Shown one piece after another: positions 9,706-20,344 of a stretch of 64,000 nucleotides of DNA; position 1 is the first letter of the stretch; every line of letters starts with the position of its first letter. The DNA comes from Hymenopellis radicata (Eukaryota > Basidiomycota > Agaricomycetes > Agaricales > Physalacriaceae). The translations under genes were made by a program, and so were the position numbers. The notes below the pieces were generated by a model. It was not told where the DNA came from. It saw only the letters and a program-made list of their open reading frames with translations, and made no database searches. The stretch is from the NCBI GenBank assembly GCA_015501595.1, contig JADNRX010000097.1, forward strand, positions 1-64,000. Reading direction: 5' to 3'.

Positions 9706-10999
9706 TAGTGAACAGCCCGGGTCGGCCGGGGGTATTTAATCATGACCCCGACCCCGACCCGCGACTTTACCCGACCCGCCAGTACGGGTGCGGGTCACCC
9801 GCCCATAGACCCACGGAGTACGGGTCACCCGAGACCCTTGTCACCCGTCACTGCACCCCATGCCCCCGTGTCCGAAGTACGCACTCTGGTCGGGCACCGA
9901 CTCGACTTGCGAGCACTTTGTACTGTTTTTTCGTGCGCGCCGACGACCCCCAGGCAATTGCACGGGGGGAATCGACGAGCACGATGTAGTACAGAGGCGA
10001 GCCCACCCTGTCGTATATAACGACAGGGAAGGGTCAAGACATGAGTACGGCGGGGAGACGGTTGGGGGAGAGAGTCCGTGCAGGTGTGATGGCGGTGATG
10101 GTGGTGGGAGTGACAAAATGGCGCGGGTAAGGAGACGGCGGGAGCGTGGCGTGAGGACAGACTGCACGACAATGAGAAAAGAAAAAAAAGATATGGTAAA
10201 TACGCACCTTCACACGAAGATCGTGAATCAGCGGCGAGGCAGAGGCTGCAAGTCCGCCCAGATCCTCCAGTAGTCCTGCGGCCTCGTTCAGAGGGCTTGG
10301 GCATCCCGAATCCACGTCGCTGTGGTGTCGTCGCGAAGACGAACACCAGAATGCGCCCCGGAACGCATCCAAGGGCGCAAATCCAGCAAGGCGGCGCGAA
10401 TTCGACGGCTAAGCGCATGCGCCCGCTGATCAACAGTATGGCGGCCTCATCTCGAGGGCTTACGCGTCACGGAGGGTCGTCGAATTAGTGCCGTCGTGCA
10501 GACGAACACCAGAATGCGCCCCGGAATGTATCCGCGGGCGCAGCGGCCGGCGCAGAGCCAAACCGCGCCATGAGAGCGAAGGAGAATCAAGAAAACAAGT
10601 CAGAGAAGCCCCAGAACAAGTTCTGGGGCCGACGAGCAGTCGTGCTGTGGTGGGAAGAAGAGAGAGATCGTAATCAGAGCTGGGCGATCGTTATCCGGCA
10701 ATTGCCGGGACGTTCGGCCAGCTCGGTGATCGATTCACAACGTCGTTTCTGGCCGAAGTTGCAGTTTACAACTTCAAATAAATTCCCGAAAATCCTTAAA
10801 ATTATGTATTGAGCCACATGTATGAGTGCTACAAGTATTCCAGATAGCATCTGCCCCAGGACATTGAAGACTTATTTGATCACGGGTGACTGCGGGTCAC
10901 GCGGGTCACGGCGGGTTCTCGGATCAGCACCCCGACCCGCACCCGCATGCACCCCCACCCGTCACCCGGTCCGGGTGCGCCCACCCCGGCTGTTCACTA
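9706..10999. mobile_element. hAT-like non-autonomous element inserted in the left TIR
   Basis: Ends TAGTGAACAGCC and GGCTGTTCACTA are inverted repeats. Sub-terminal regions are packed with ACCCG/CGGGT motifs on both sides, as in many hAT elements where such motifs bind transposase. The intact TIR arm at 14690-15074 supplies the empty site: CCCCATC occurs once there but on both sides here (left copy ends at 9705; right copy 11003-11009 after three extra bases TGA). No transposase frame is visible. Confidence 0.8.
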
Positions 11000-11002
11000 T
11001 GA

Positions 11003-11110
11003 CCCCATCACCCCGATCGTCATCCCGCCTCCCGCTCACCGTCAGACCGCCCTTTCGATTCAATAAATTCTGTAAATTCATGAAAATTTTAAAATAGATT
11101 TACATTGTCA
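11003..11110 (+). repeat. Left terminal inverted repeat, proximal part
   Basis: Continuation of the left TIR after the 1.29-kb insertion; inverted match to 14690-14790, ending at TTTACATTGTCA on both arms. Confidence 0.88.
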
Positions 11111-11140
11111 TAGTGTGTGTAAGCTACTGAATTAATGGTA

Positions 11141-11393
11141 CTGTATACTTTCGACCGCATATTCGAATAACGCGTCACGCGGGCCTCCGAACCGAACTTA
11201 TCCCCTTCCATAACGCATCACGGACCTCAATTTCAGGGTCAGATGGCCCAAAACGGTAAAAATTTCGCTCCCGCCTACGGCGGGACGTCCAAATGCGGTA
11301 AATCGGGGCTCTGTGCCTGGCAACGAACTTAGTTCATATAAGTTCGTTGCATAACGCATCACGACCGGCGAACATCCGGTCGAAAGTATACAG
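11141..11393. mobile_element. MITE with Tc1/mariner-like features (253 bp)
   Basis: CTGTATACTTTCGACCG at 11141-11157 and its exact reverse complement at 11377-11393 form 17-bp TIRs; TA dinucleotides flank both ends (11139-11140 and 11394-11395), as expected for Tc1/mariner target duplication. The interior repeats ATAACGC(A/G)TCACG several times and has no coding frame. Confidence 0.78.
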
Positions 11394-13293
11394 TATAGGT
11401 AGTATGCCACATGGTATTACTCCCATGTTGGCGGGGTAAGAAGCACACTGCGACGCGCTTCAAGAAGTGCCCATGTTATTGTCAGTGCTAGACATGGCCG
11501 TGACGAGTGCCCGCGCGGGTACACCCACGCTCATGCCAAGCCCGCATCCCCCAGCAATTGCGCGTGGTGATGGTGCTGGTGCTGGTGGGGGTGATGGTGG
11601 TGGTGGTGGCGACGGCCTCGACGCGTCATCATCCTTGACGTGTCGTCCTCATTATCACTCTCCTCCTCCACCTTCTCATCCTCATCCTCGTCTTCATCCC
11701 AACATCAGCATCATCGTCGCCGTCGTCGTCACCATCTTGTTGTGGTCGTCGTCACCATCTTGTTGTGGTCGTGGTCACCGTCTGGTCTTGCTCGCCGTTA
11801 GCGCCATTGTATCCATCGAGACGACGCAAAGTCGTCTCCTGATCTATTGGCGCCGACCCATAGTCGAGTGTCGCTGTCGCCAACTCAAGGTCGAGCGACG
11901 AGCCGTCGTGGGCCATCTGACAGTTGTGATGGTGGGGAGGAGAGAGTCAGTGGGCCCGATCGCAAAGACGTTGTTGAATGGTGGTGGAAAAAAATGCCTC
12001 GATGGTGGTGGTTGAAGGGAGAGCAGCGCTCGATCACTGTCCGGAACGTTCGGATCGGTCTGCCGATCGTGAGCGGAACGAGTTTGTCGACGCTCGGAAC
12101 GGCGACGACGGGCTCGGAGTCGCAATGTAAGTGTCGGTATTTACTACTGTGCGCATAATGATAGCTGTCAAGTTCAATTTTGGTAATACAGTATGATATA
12201 GATGTCGAAATGACCTTACGTGGATAGTATCCCATTGCAATATCCTAATTATGTGTGCGAGGACGTCCGCAATGCTTGGATGGTGGCTGATGTAGATGTT
12301 ACAGAACTTACAGATGTCTGCTCCTTCCATAGACATGTAATAAAGTCAGAAGTAGTGCTTAATTGGAGACGGAAGATGATCCTTGTCGCACCTTGAGCAA
12401 ATGTGAGTACTGACTTTCCTTATAGACCGAAAAATTGACCAAAAAATAAAACACTCTTCCATGCTCTAGGAACATATCGCACAATGTTTTAAGGCCCCAA
12501 TTGTCTCCGTTGTCATGCTGGAGCTTGTTGAAGTCGTCAAAAACCACTCGGTCCAATCATCCGAGTGGTGATCAAGCACATTCTAGCACGGTTCAACTTG
12601 CCTTCCTGCCACCATCTTGCCTCTTACCGCGATGGCACCTCAACGACTAGGCGCCATCTTGCTCTCTACCTTCGTGTGCACCCTCCTAGGCTCTTCTCCT
12701 TTTGTTTTTCTTCGCTTTTCCAACTATGGAGGCTTCCAACAGCCGCGGATAATGTTTTGGACGACTCTTTTGCGGTTTCTGCTCGCACGCCACTACATTT
12801 GCCTCTAGGATGGAGCCGTAGTACTTCCGGAGGATGACCACAGGCTTGAAGCGGCTGGATTAGCGCCGCGCCGTCTGTCTTCTTGGAGTTGGATTCTTGG
12901 AGGGGGATGGTGTCGTGGACGCATCCTCCTTCCAAAGGTGCGTATTCTCTCCCTGCTTTTGTGTTTCTGTTCTGATGTCTTGTCCACCCTCTTCGCCGCG
13001 TCGTCCTCCAACTTGTTCTCCTCTCCAACCCCACGCAAAGTCCGCCACTGGTCTTCAACCCCATCCCTCGCGACAAGCTCCCCGTCAACTCCAGCAAACG
13101 CCTCACGCTCGTGCAGGCCTTTTCAACTTTGACGACGGCTGGTGTATAGTCGGCCGCAAGAACAAGTCCGCGTTTAGCAATACGCGGTCCTTGTTCATGG
13201 TCACGGCGACGAACTCAGCGGCGCTGGTGGCGGGTGGGAGGGCCAGACGCCGCTAGGACGACCGAGGTCCGAAGCGTGCAAGGACCGGCGGAC
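11394..13293. other. Transposon interior, no confident gene
   Basis: This part of the 5.65-kb element is GC-rich with simple-sequence tracts (GGTGGTGATGG-type 11560-11620; CATC/CCTC-type 11640-11710) and a palindrome of GAGACGAC/GTCGTCTC type near 11818-11842. From about 12600 the plus strand has coding-like pieces (for example GRKNKSAFSNTRSLF near 13155-13195), which may be broken exons of the gene whose last part is 13294-14630. I could not build a consistent model. Confidence 0.4.
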
Positions 13294-14630
13294 ATGTCGG
13301 CGCCGAAGGAGGTGAAGAGTCAAGAGGCGGGTATGGCAACGGCGAAGCAGAAGGATGCGCACACTAAGAAGTAGAGTTTATAAGTCCGGTTGGGTCCGGT
13401 TGCGGCACCCAAATCTGGAAGGACCAGCAACCGCAACCGGTTGCCCAAACTGACTTTTCGCTGCAACCGAGGACTGCAACCGGTCCTTAATAAGGACCGG
13501 TTGAGACTGCAGTCTTTCACCAGTCCACAACCGGTTGGGACCGCTTATGGTCGCAACCAGTCGCGACCGGTTGAAACCGACACCGACTGACCACTCGCAG
13601 CATCATTTATGCCCGTTGGTGGCCCCCGAGCAATTGCGCAGGGGCTACCCAACGTGCATAAGCCACGAGGGTGAGTGGTGGAAGGGATGGTGATGATGGT
13701 GGAGGAGGAGGTGGTAGTGGTAGTGGCAGTGGTGGTGAACTCGTCGTGACGCGTCATCCTCGACGCGTCCATCCTCGCGTCCGTCTCCTCCTCATCTCGC
13801 GTCCATCTCCTCTCATCTCGCATCCGTCTCCGCCTCGCGTCCGTCCTCGCATGCCTCTCCGCACGCTGTTATCGTTGTCGTTGCCGTGGAGACGACTCAA
13901 AGTCGTCTCCTGGTATATCCACACCAGTGCGAGTCCTCCTCCTGGTCCACCATCTCCTGCTCCTGCTCCTGATCCTGCTCCATCTCCTCCTGGTCTTGAT
14001 GCTGCCCGTTTGCGGGGCTTACGCTGTTCATATGCTGCCCATTGGGGCTTACGCGTCCTGGAGACGACTCTGAGTCGTCTCCTACCGACGCCAACTCAGA
14101 GTCGAGCGCCGGCAGCGTTAACGCCGACTTGAAGTCGAGCGCGACTCACGTCGTTGCCGACTTGCAGTCGAGCAACATCGTGGTAGTGGGAGGAAGGAAG
14201 AGAGCCAGCCCGATCGCACGCTTACGCGTACATTCGGATCTCGGCCCGAGTCGCCGGATCTGATCAAATAAGTTGCGTATGGCTCGTTTGAGCCACGCAA
14301 GAGCTCGTTTGAGTCGGAAAAAATTTGTAAATTCATCTTAAATATATAGGTACATTATCCAGTTGCAAACCGGTCTCAACCGGTTGGTACCGGTCCTGCA
14401 AAAATTAGCAAATGTTCGAACCGGCAACCGCAACCGGTTGCAACCGGCAACCGGTCCTTCTAAAACCGGTCCAAAATCGGTTGCGGTCCGGTTGGGTCCG
14501 TCGGTCCTACCCGGTCCTACCAACCGGACTTGTAAACTCTACTAAGAAGGCGGTCGTGGTGCCGCAATCGGCTGAGACGATTAGGCGTCTTAAAGCGCAT
14601 CGCGGCGCGCCTCCAAAACTGAATGAGTAA
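13294..14630 (+). pseudogene. ORF inside the large transposon, split by a hAT-like element
   Basis: The frame opened by the ATG at 13294 (MSAPKEVKSQEAGM...) runs to KDAHTKK at 13371. After excision of 13372-14541 and one copy of CTAAGAAG it continues in frame as AVVVPQSAETIRRLKAHRG to a stop at 14628-14630. The composition (Lys/Ala-rich) looks like a real protein tail. The 13294 ATG may be internal to a longer gene. Function unknown; possibly a gene carried by the host transposon. Confidence 0.6.
13372..14541. mobile_element. hAT-like non-autonomous element (1.17 kb)
   Basis: Ends TAGAGTTTATAAGTCCGGTTGG and CCAACCGGACTTGTAAACTCTA (one mismatch) form TIRs; the 8-bp direct repeat CTAAGAAG flanks it (13364-13371 and 14542-14549). 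TAGAG..CTCTA ends plus an 8-bp duplication are typical of hAT elements. Both sub-terminal zones are crowded with AACCGG/CCGGTT motifs. The middle carries GGAGACGAC..GTCGTCTCC palindromes and low-complexity tracts, but no transposase. Confidence 0.88.
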
Positions 14631-14689
14631 TGTTATGTGGCGTATTTAGAGACATATTTACATGCGCAATTAATTAACCTTACTCATCT

Positions 14690-15074
14690 GACAATGTAAA
14701 TCTATTTTAAAATTTTCATGAATTTACAGAATTTATTGAATCGAAAGGGCGGTCTGACGGTGAGCGGGAGGCGGGATGACGATCGGGGTGATGGGGATGT
14801 GAGCGGATGACGTGGGCGGATGTTGATGGGCGGCACATGGTGTTTGGGCAGTTGGTGCCGAGACCACGCTGTTCTCGGAAGGTGCCGAGGATAGAGCGCC
14901 CACCGATGCCCGACTAGATACCCGCCTGAGGACAGTACTTACAGCCTTCTCAAGTTCACGCTTTAAAGGACATTTATTCAACCCCGGAGGATACACGGGA
15001 GGGGATCAAATTTGATCAGGTCATGGGGTACCGTACCACATCAAATCTGATCGCCCAATTGGGACACCTTGGTG
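14690..15074 (-). repeat. Right terminal inverted repeat of the 5.65-kb element (uninterrupted)
   Basis: Intact ~385-bp arm; serves as the pre-insertion reference for the left arm, which is split by the 9706-10999 element. Confidence 0.9.
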
Positions 15075-15441
15075 GGAGACCGACCAGTTTCAGAATCAGG
15101 GTGTCCCTTCACCTGAAGCTCTTGTGATCCTGCAGGATGAGTTACGCGTAAGGATTGATGCGACTCGTTTGACCTTGTCCTCACTGGATCCAGGCGATCT
15201 ATTCGTCCCAAACGGCTTCAATTGGCCTACAGCAGCAGATGGTGTTCAATTTGCAAAGGCTCAATACGCGATTGGGAGATGACGTTCGGCAGCGTTCGCG
15301 CGATTTGCAAGCGATTAGCGCGATGCTTAGCGCCATACAAGCAGAAGTTCGGAGTAGTGTGAGTACTTTGAAAGCTCGTTAAGAGTCCTTTTATATGCGC
15401 AATCTCAGCATGTGGAGTTGGATGGCCAACCTGATACATGA
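15075..15441 (+). pseudogene. 3' part of the small gene split by the transposon
   Basis: After the target duplication the frame reads ETDQFQNQGVPSPEALVIL through QDELR. A GTAAGG donor and the acceptor before CAGATGGTGTTC probably bound an intron. The next exon reads MVFNLQRLNTRLGDD and RSRDLQAISAMLSAIQAEV, an amphipathic, coiled-coil-like segment. A clean intron (15359-15408) leads to a short last exon with a TGA at 15439-15441. I do not recognise the protein. Its promoter and first exon are now 5.65 kb away. Confidence 0.5.
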
Positions 15442-15664
15442 TGCATTATCATCTGGGGATATCTAGGCGTTCCGGCACCTCTAGCCCGACGTCTGTACTT
15501 GGTTGCCATGGTTCTGGCGTGTACTGTATCATGTAGAGGTCAATGTACGGCTAGAAAAACATTGAATTTGCTGAACCCAAAAGCGGCTTGGCCGGAAATT
15601 AGAGTGAGCGGGCTGAATTTGGCAATATTGACGAGAGTGCTCCCGCTCTCTACCTCTTACGCTC

Positions 15665-17322
15665 ATGGCCCCAGTCAAGGTTCAGAAAATTTGCTGCAGT
15701 GCGTCGCCTTTTGCTTATCGTCGTCTACGGCGAGCTCACCCTTTTTCTAGTCGGTGCCGGTTATGTCGGTACGAAGCTCGTCGTGTTCGCCTCGCGCCAT
15801 GGTGCTCATCGATGTTAGGCGGACCGACCTGCGCGGTTATTGCGCTCAAATGCCCTCACATAGAGGTCACCATCGTTGATCTCAATCAGGCGCGCATCGA
15901 CGACTGGAACAGCGCGGACTTTCGGCTCCCGATCTACGAGCCTGGCCTCGAAGACGTCGTTCGCCAGTGCCGTGGCCGCAACCTTTTCTTCTCGACCGAC
16001 GTCAACAAGGGCATTCAAGAGGCAGATCTCATCTTTGTGAGCGTCAACACGCCCACCAAGAAAAGTGGTGTCGGTGCTGGCTTTGCTGCAGATCTCAAGT
16101 ACGTGTCTCAGCCGGTCCAGACCTTGCTCGTTTTTGACAGACAGCAGCTATGTTGAACTCGCCACGCGTCAAATCGCCGCCGTAGCCACCTCGTCCAAGA
16201 TTGTTGTCGAAAAGTCAACTGTTCCGTGTCGTACAGCGGAGTCTATGCGCACTATTCTTGAAGCCAACTCCAAACCCAACTGCCGCTTTGATATCCTTTC
16301 CAACCCAGAATTCCTTGCCGAGGGCACCGCAATTGAGGACCTTTTCAAGCCCGACCGTGTCCTTATCGGCTCCCTCCAAAGCCAAGAAGGAAAGGACGCA
16401 TGCCACTCCTTGACCGAGGTTTACGCAAACTGGGTGCCCAAAGACCGCATCCTTAACGTAGGCCTTTGGTCATCCGAGTTGTCTAAGCTCGCCGCTAACG
16501 CGATGCTTGCTCAACGCATATCCTCCATCAACGCTCTTTCCGCCATCTGCGAGGCGACAGGTGCCAACATCGACGAAGTCGCCCATGCTGTGGGATATGA
16601 TTCCCGTGTTGGCCCGAAATTCCTCCGAGCCTCAGTCGGCTTTGGAGGCTCCTGTTTCCAGAAGGACATCCTCAATCTCGTGTACCTAAGCGAAAGTCTA
16701 CACCTCCCCGAGGTGGCGGCTTACTGGCGGCAGGTGGTAGAGATGAACGAGTATCAGAAGGCGCGTTTCTCGAAGCGCGTGGTGGATACCCTGTTCAACA
16801 CGATCACGGGGAAGCGTATCGCGGTCCTCGGCTTCGCCTTCAAGGCCGATACAGGCGACACCCGGGAGTCTGCTGCTATCACGCTCATCAAGAATTTCCA
16901 GAACGAGAAGGCGTTCATTAATGTATACGATCCTCAGGTCCCTCATTCGCAGATCTGGGCAGACTTGCAGGACGTTAACCCCGGTGTACCTTTGGAGTCA
17001 TGTAAGTCCACTCATAGACAGTCTACTTGGTGCTGATGGTTTCTCTAGTGCAAAAGCAAGTGACGATTTCCCCATCCGCACTAGAGGCGTGCAAGAATGC
17101 GGAGGCCGTGGTTATTGCCACAGAGTGGAAAGAGTTCCGAGATATCGATTGGGAGCATGTCTACGCACACATGAACAAGCCTGCCTTCGTCTTTGACGGC
17201 CGACTCCTGGTCGACGCTGAAAAGTTGAGGAAGATTGGTTTCAAAGTATGTCCCACTTTTATATTGTGGTACACATTCTAATCATCTTATAGGTCACGAC
17301 GATTGGCAGGGGCGGTCTGTAA
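15665..17322 (+). CDS. UDP-glucose 6-dehydrogenase
   Basis: Oxidises UDP-glucose to UDP-glucuronate with 2 NAD+, feeding xylose- and glucuronate-containing cell-wall and capsule-type glycans; cytosolic. The ATG at 15665 gives [11 protein letters not shown]; introns 15699-15750 and 15769-15818 bring together the Rossmann motif GAGYVGGPTC. Further: [45 protein letters not shown] (catalytic Cys) and [16 protein letters not shown]. Intron 16099-16147 restores NYVELATR; two more introns lie near 17010-17050 and 17247-17292. The last exon reads VTTIGRGGL and stops at 17320-17322. All regions of the family are present. An 18-nt exon (15751-15768) encodes the core of the nucleotide-binding loop. Confidence 0.95.
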
Positions 17323-17636
17323 AGACCTTAGAATATACCTAGAATAATTGCCATTCCTTGTCATAGGATTCGGTTCTTCGTGTTGTAAACATTTGTTAGT
17401 CGTGTCTATAGATAATTACCCGGTCGGGAATACAGTAAAGAAGTTGTTGAAGTCCAAGACACTTGTTAAAGCCGGCGAGAAGTTCAAGGATGATTTTAAG
17501 CTAAGTAGGCAACATGTCAGAAAGTCGCTCGATGACTCAAGACTGACACATGTCAAGTTTTAATTGTTATGTGTCTTCTGGGGCATGCAGTTCTAAGTCA
17601 GTTGCAGGCCACCGACGGCACACTTGTGATACCAGG
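17323..17636. other. Convergent intergenic region
   Basis: Lies between the 3' ends of UDP-glucose dehydrogenase (+) and the F-box gene (-). A 71-codon plus-strand frame (17348-17563) has no recognisable features and is probably 3' UTR. Confidence 0.5.
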
Positions 17637-19373
17637 TCATGTCCGAACGACTAGAAACTGTTCTGGGATATCCGGACTGTTGTACCTGGCTATGGAGCGT
17701 TCGACGTGTAGTTCGCCCGCTTCATCTGTGCGCACATTCCGTTCTACCTGATGAGGGAATGTTGAGTCCTACGACGTGTCCGAAACGGCGAGTCTTACCT
17801 GCCACACTCTCGTGTTGCATCCGAGTTGGGTCAGAGTGCCACTGCAATGCTGTACAATCTCGAGGGCCTCCGATGGTAGAAGAACGGGAATTAAATCCGT
17901 TAGCGCTTCCAACGGAAAGTTGATGTGCAAAACTTTGAGGCTTTGCGCTAGAGACAGGATGCCACACAAGTCTTTCTACAATCAAAATGTCACGATTCGA
18001 ATATGAGGAGGTGTAAGATGATAGTGACCAATGACTCATGTTCAACCACGATGAAAAGCTGCTCCAGCCTCGTACACCGACGACAGATATCCTCGATCGA
18101 GTCGAGTCCTATCAACATGCGATGGACAGAAAACCTGGTCAGGCGCGAACCATGGGAAGAGACGATGTTTCTCCAAAACTGGGCTGTGGGCGGCGACTCG
18201 AAGACTGCGCCAGTCGAGTAGATCTGGAATACTTCGAGCGGGGACGATGCTAGGAGAGACAGGACGCTCTCTGTCCAGTCTTTCAGCGGCAGGTGATGGT
18301 GTACGGTTAGAGTCACAGAACGTAACGTATGAAGCACAGGTGATTTTGAACACAATTGTGCCAGGGCGTTCATGTCCTAAACATATAGTTAAAATCAAGA
18401 TACATGAACGCTTCGGTGCGAGGCACTTACAAACCGAGACGAAAGACCCTCCAGACCCAAACCGCGTATCCCAGTTTCGTTGTGAGAAAGCACGGACCAT
18501 ATGCCGCTGTGTGTAATCTTGGGACAGCCGGTGATATAGAAGTAATCGAGATTACACAAATACTTGGAGATGCCGGCAAGGATCTCCTCAGTGATGAGCG
18601 TCGAGGACTGAGAGGGTCTGTAAGATCCGCCTACTCCCATAGAATAAACGAGCGTACTTTACATATCAAAGTCAAACTGGTGAGACTATGCCCTGTAACC
18701 GCGAACCACGTCGGGAATGTCGCGATGACACTGGCGCTGGGCATGATAATGCTAATCGTCTTTAGATGGGTAAACGACGACAGATGCCGGGGATTGTAGT
18801 TCCCCTGGTCGTGTCCGTTGATCTCCAGTTTCTCGAGGTACGGCAATCTATGGAGAACTTGCAAGATCTCTGAATTGAGAGACCCATCGCGGGTCCATGA
18901 GCAGGCGGTGAGGTTGATGCAGTTGCCAAGGGCTTTTATGACGGAGTTCGAGATGTCGTCGGTATCCGAGGAGAGTCCCTTGGGGAAGTCTCGTATTTCT
19001 GGTCAAGGCATCAACTTGGGCACATAAAATCCTTGCAGATACAAACCGAGTTGGTTAACATATTGCGACAGATTTGGATGCTCCGAAAGTGTTTTGAACA
19101 GCTGGATAGCCTGTGGTCTTGCTCATCACTCTCCCGTCCTACTTTCAAGTAGTAAAGCGTGATTACCTTTGTCTTTCCCTGTTTATGCCACGAATAGATA
19201 GCGATTCGGCGGTAAAGCTGAGGAGCGGCGATTTGATAGAAGCTCCGGTTTACGAGGCAGGTGTGAAAGAGATGGCGCGGATGCTCGATATGAGAGAGAA
19301 TGACGGGCAGGATATCGAGTGGTAGATCCAGCATAAGCGTTTGCACTTGTGATGGTTTTGTGAGAGTACGCAT
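17637..19373 (-). CDS. F-box/LRR-type protein
   Basis: Starts with MLDLPLDILPVILSHIEHP, an F-box (ATG at 19334; an upstream in-frame ATG at 19373 is also possible), followed by FHTCLVNRSFYQIAAPQLYR. Later exons carry leucine-rich pieces (LHRLPYLEKLEINGHDQGN; LTEEILAG-type; ICRRCTRLEQLFIVVEHE). The C-terminus runs VWQ, a short intron, then VERNVRTDEAGELHVERS and PDIPEQFLVVRT with the stop at 17637-17639. At least five introns of ~50 bp are implied. The architecture is that of basidiomycete F-box proteins with LRR tails; a role as SCF adaptor is inferred from the family. Confidence 0.8.
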
Positions 19374-19675
19374 AAAGAACTTAAAAGAAGCAACCTCGTC
19401 GGACCGATATCGCCGATCTAGTTCCCTTCGCGGTACTCATTCAGGACGTTCAGACTGGCAGCGAGCATCTATATATTTGGTCACGTAAGTACGATGCCTT
19501 GGTGTACAAGCGGCACAAATCTCTCCGTCCTGCTGATATAATTAATCGCTGAAGCTGAAGTTCATCCTAGCGCCACTATCTCGTTCCAATTACTTAAAGC
19601 TGAATAGCTAAAAGAAAACGAAACTGGAATATACATCGCGCTACAACACACATCCCACCACCATGGCATATACTC

Positions 19676-20134
19676 TCATAAGATCGCTACATCAAACCCT
19701 GTAAGTCTTCTCCACAAAACCCGGATTCAAAGACCACATACCATCAGCACAGCAGAAACAACACATGCCCGCCATGCACGCTAAGCAGCAATTGCTGTCG
19801 TTGCCCTTCTCAGGTTGTTGTTGACTGCGGTAAATCTAGCATTACAAAGTCCGCTCTGGACACGGACGTACATAATGATGGTCTGGGGCTGTTGTTGTGG
19901 CGCATAGCCACCTGGGGGCCCACCTTGATATTGGCCTGGGCCATATCCCTGGTAGGATTGCGGAGGTTGCTGCGAAGGAGAGTCTTCAGCCCCCACACGC
20001 GTCATTGTCGCGTAACCAGACAGACCTGGGGGTAGTAGCCACCTTGCTGTTCGCCGGGAGGGCCTGTTGGAAGAAATCAACATGTCCTCAAGATCACAAG
20101 TAGCTCCCCCACCTTGGGGAGGATAATAGGACAT
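19676..20134 (-). CDS. CYSTM-like cysteine-rich tail-anchored small protein
   Basis: The ATG at 20134 gives MSYYPPQGGGAT, followed by several short introns and a Gly/Pro/Gln/Tyr-rich region (SYQGYGPGQYQGGPPGGYAP). After PQTIIMYV an intron leads to NCCLACMAGMCCFCCAD, the cysteine-rich membrane-module signature of the CYSTM family. The stop is probably at 19676-19678. CYSTM proteins are small membrane-associated stress proteins in eukaryotes; the exact role is unknown. Splice sites of exons 2 and 3 are my best reading and could shift. Confidence 0.7.
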
Positions 20135-20344
20135 GATAAGAAGAATCAACACGCGCCAGCTTGGCGAGTGCAGTCCTTATATACCAAACGGCGAGTGCCA
20201 AGTTTAACCACGCACTCGGTGTCTATAGACCAACAGCCGACGGGACTCGGTATACCTGGACAGCATGTCGCAGTGCACGAGGAAAACGCGAGTATGCATT
20301 TCGCCCGGGTAGATACATGCGCAGTAGTAACATTAATCCCTCCA

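Larger units (their letters stand above)
9421..15074. mobile_element. Large non-autonomous TIR transposon (5.65 kb) with nested insertions
   Basis: Both ends start CACCAAGGTGTCCC and are inverted with respect to each other. The inverted repeats run ~385 bp (right arm 14690-15074; left arm 9421-9705 plus 11003-11110, split by an insertion) with one substitution noticed. The 8-bp direct repeat GGAGACCG flanks the element (9413-9420 and 15075-15082). I see no transposase. An 8-bp duplication is known for hAT, P and Zisupton/KDZ-type elements; the end sequence does not let me choose. Three younger elements lie inside it. Confidence 0.85.

Noticed and set aside
9499..9708. Frame beginning MYPPGLNKC in both terminal inverted repeats
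   Set aside because: Its conservation is explained by TIR identity; no domain seen. Kept only as a landmark of the repeat.
9825..10433. 202-codon minus-strand frame in the 1.29-kb element
   Set aside because: Cys/Ser/Arg/Pro-rich composition from GC-rich repeats, no transposase motif, and it runs through sub-terminal repeats.
9740..10980. ACCCG/GGGTCACCCG tracts that look telomere-like
   Set aside because: The tracts are irregular, occur in opposite orientation at the two ends of a TIR-bounded insertion, and fit sub-terminal transposase-binding repeats better than telomeric DNA.
11560..14100. Repeated short units (GGT/GAT, CCT/CAT) considered as a CRISPR-like or satellite array
   Set aside because: These are irregular simple-sequence tracts without constant repeats and unique spacers; CRISPR is not expected in a fungal nuclear genome.
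17348..17563. 71-codon plus-strand frame after UDP-glucose dehydrogenase
   Set aside because: No family features, lies in the 3' flank of a convergent gene pair, and starts in low-complexity hydrophobic codons; most likely UTR.
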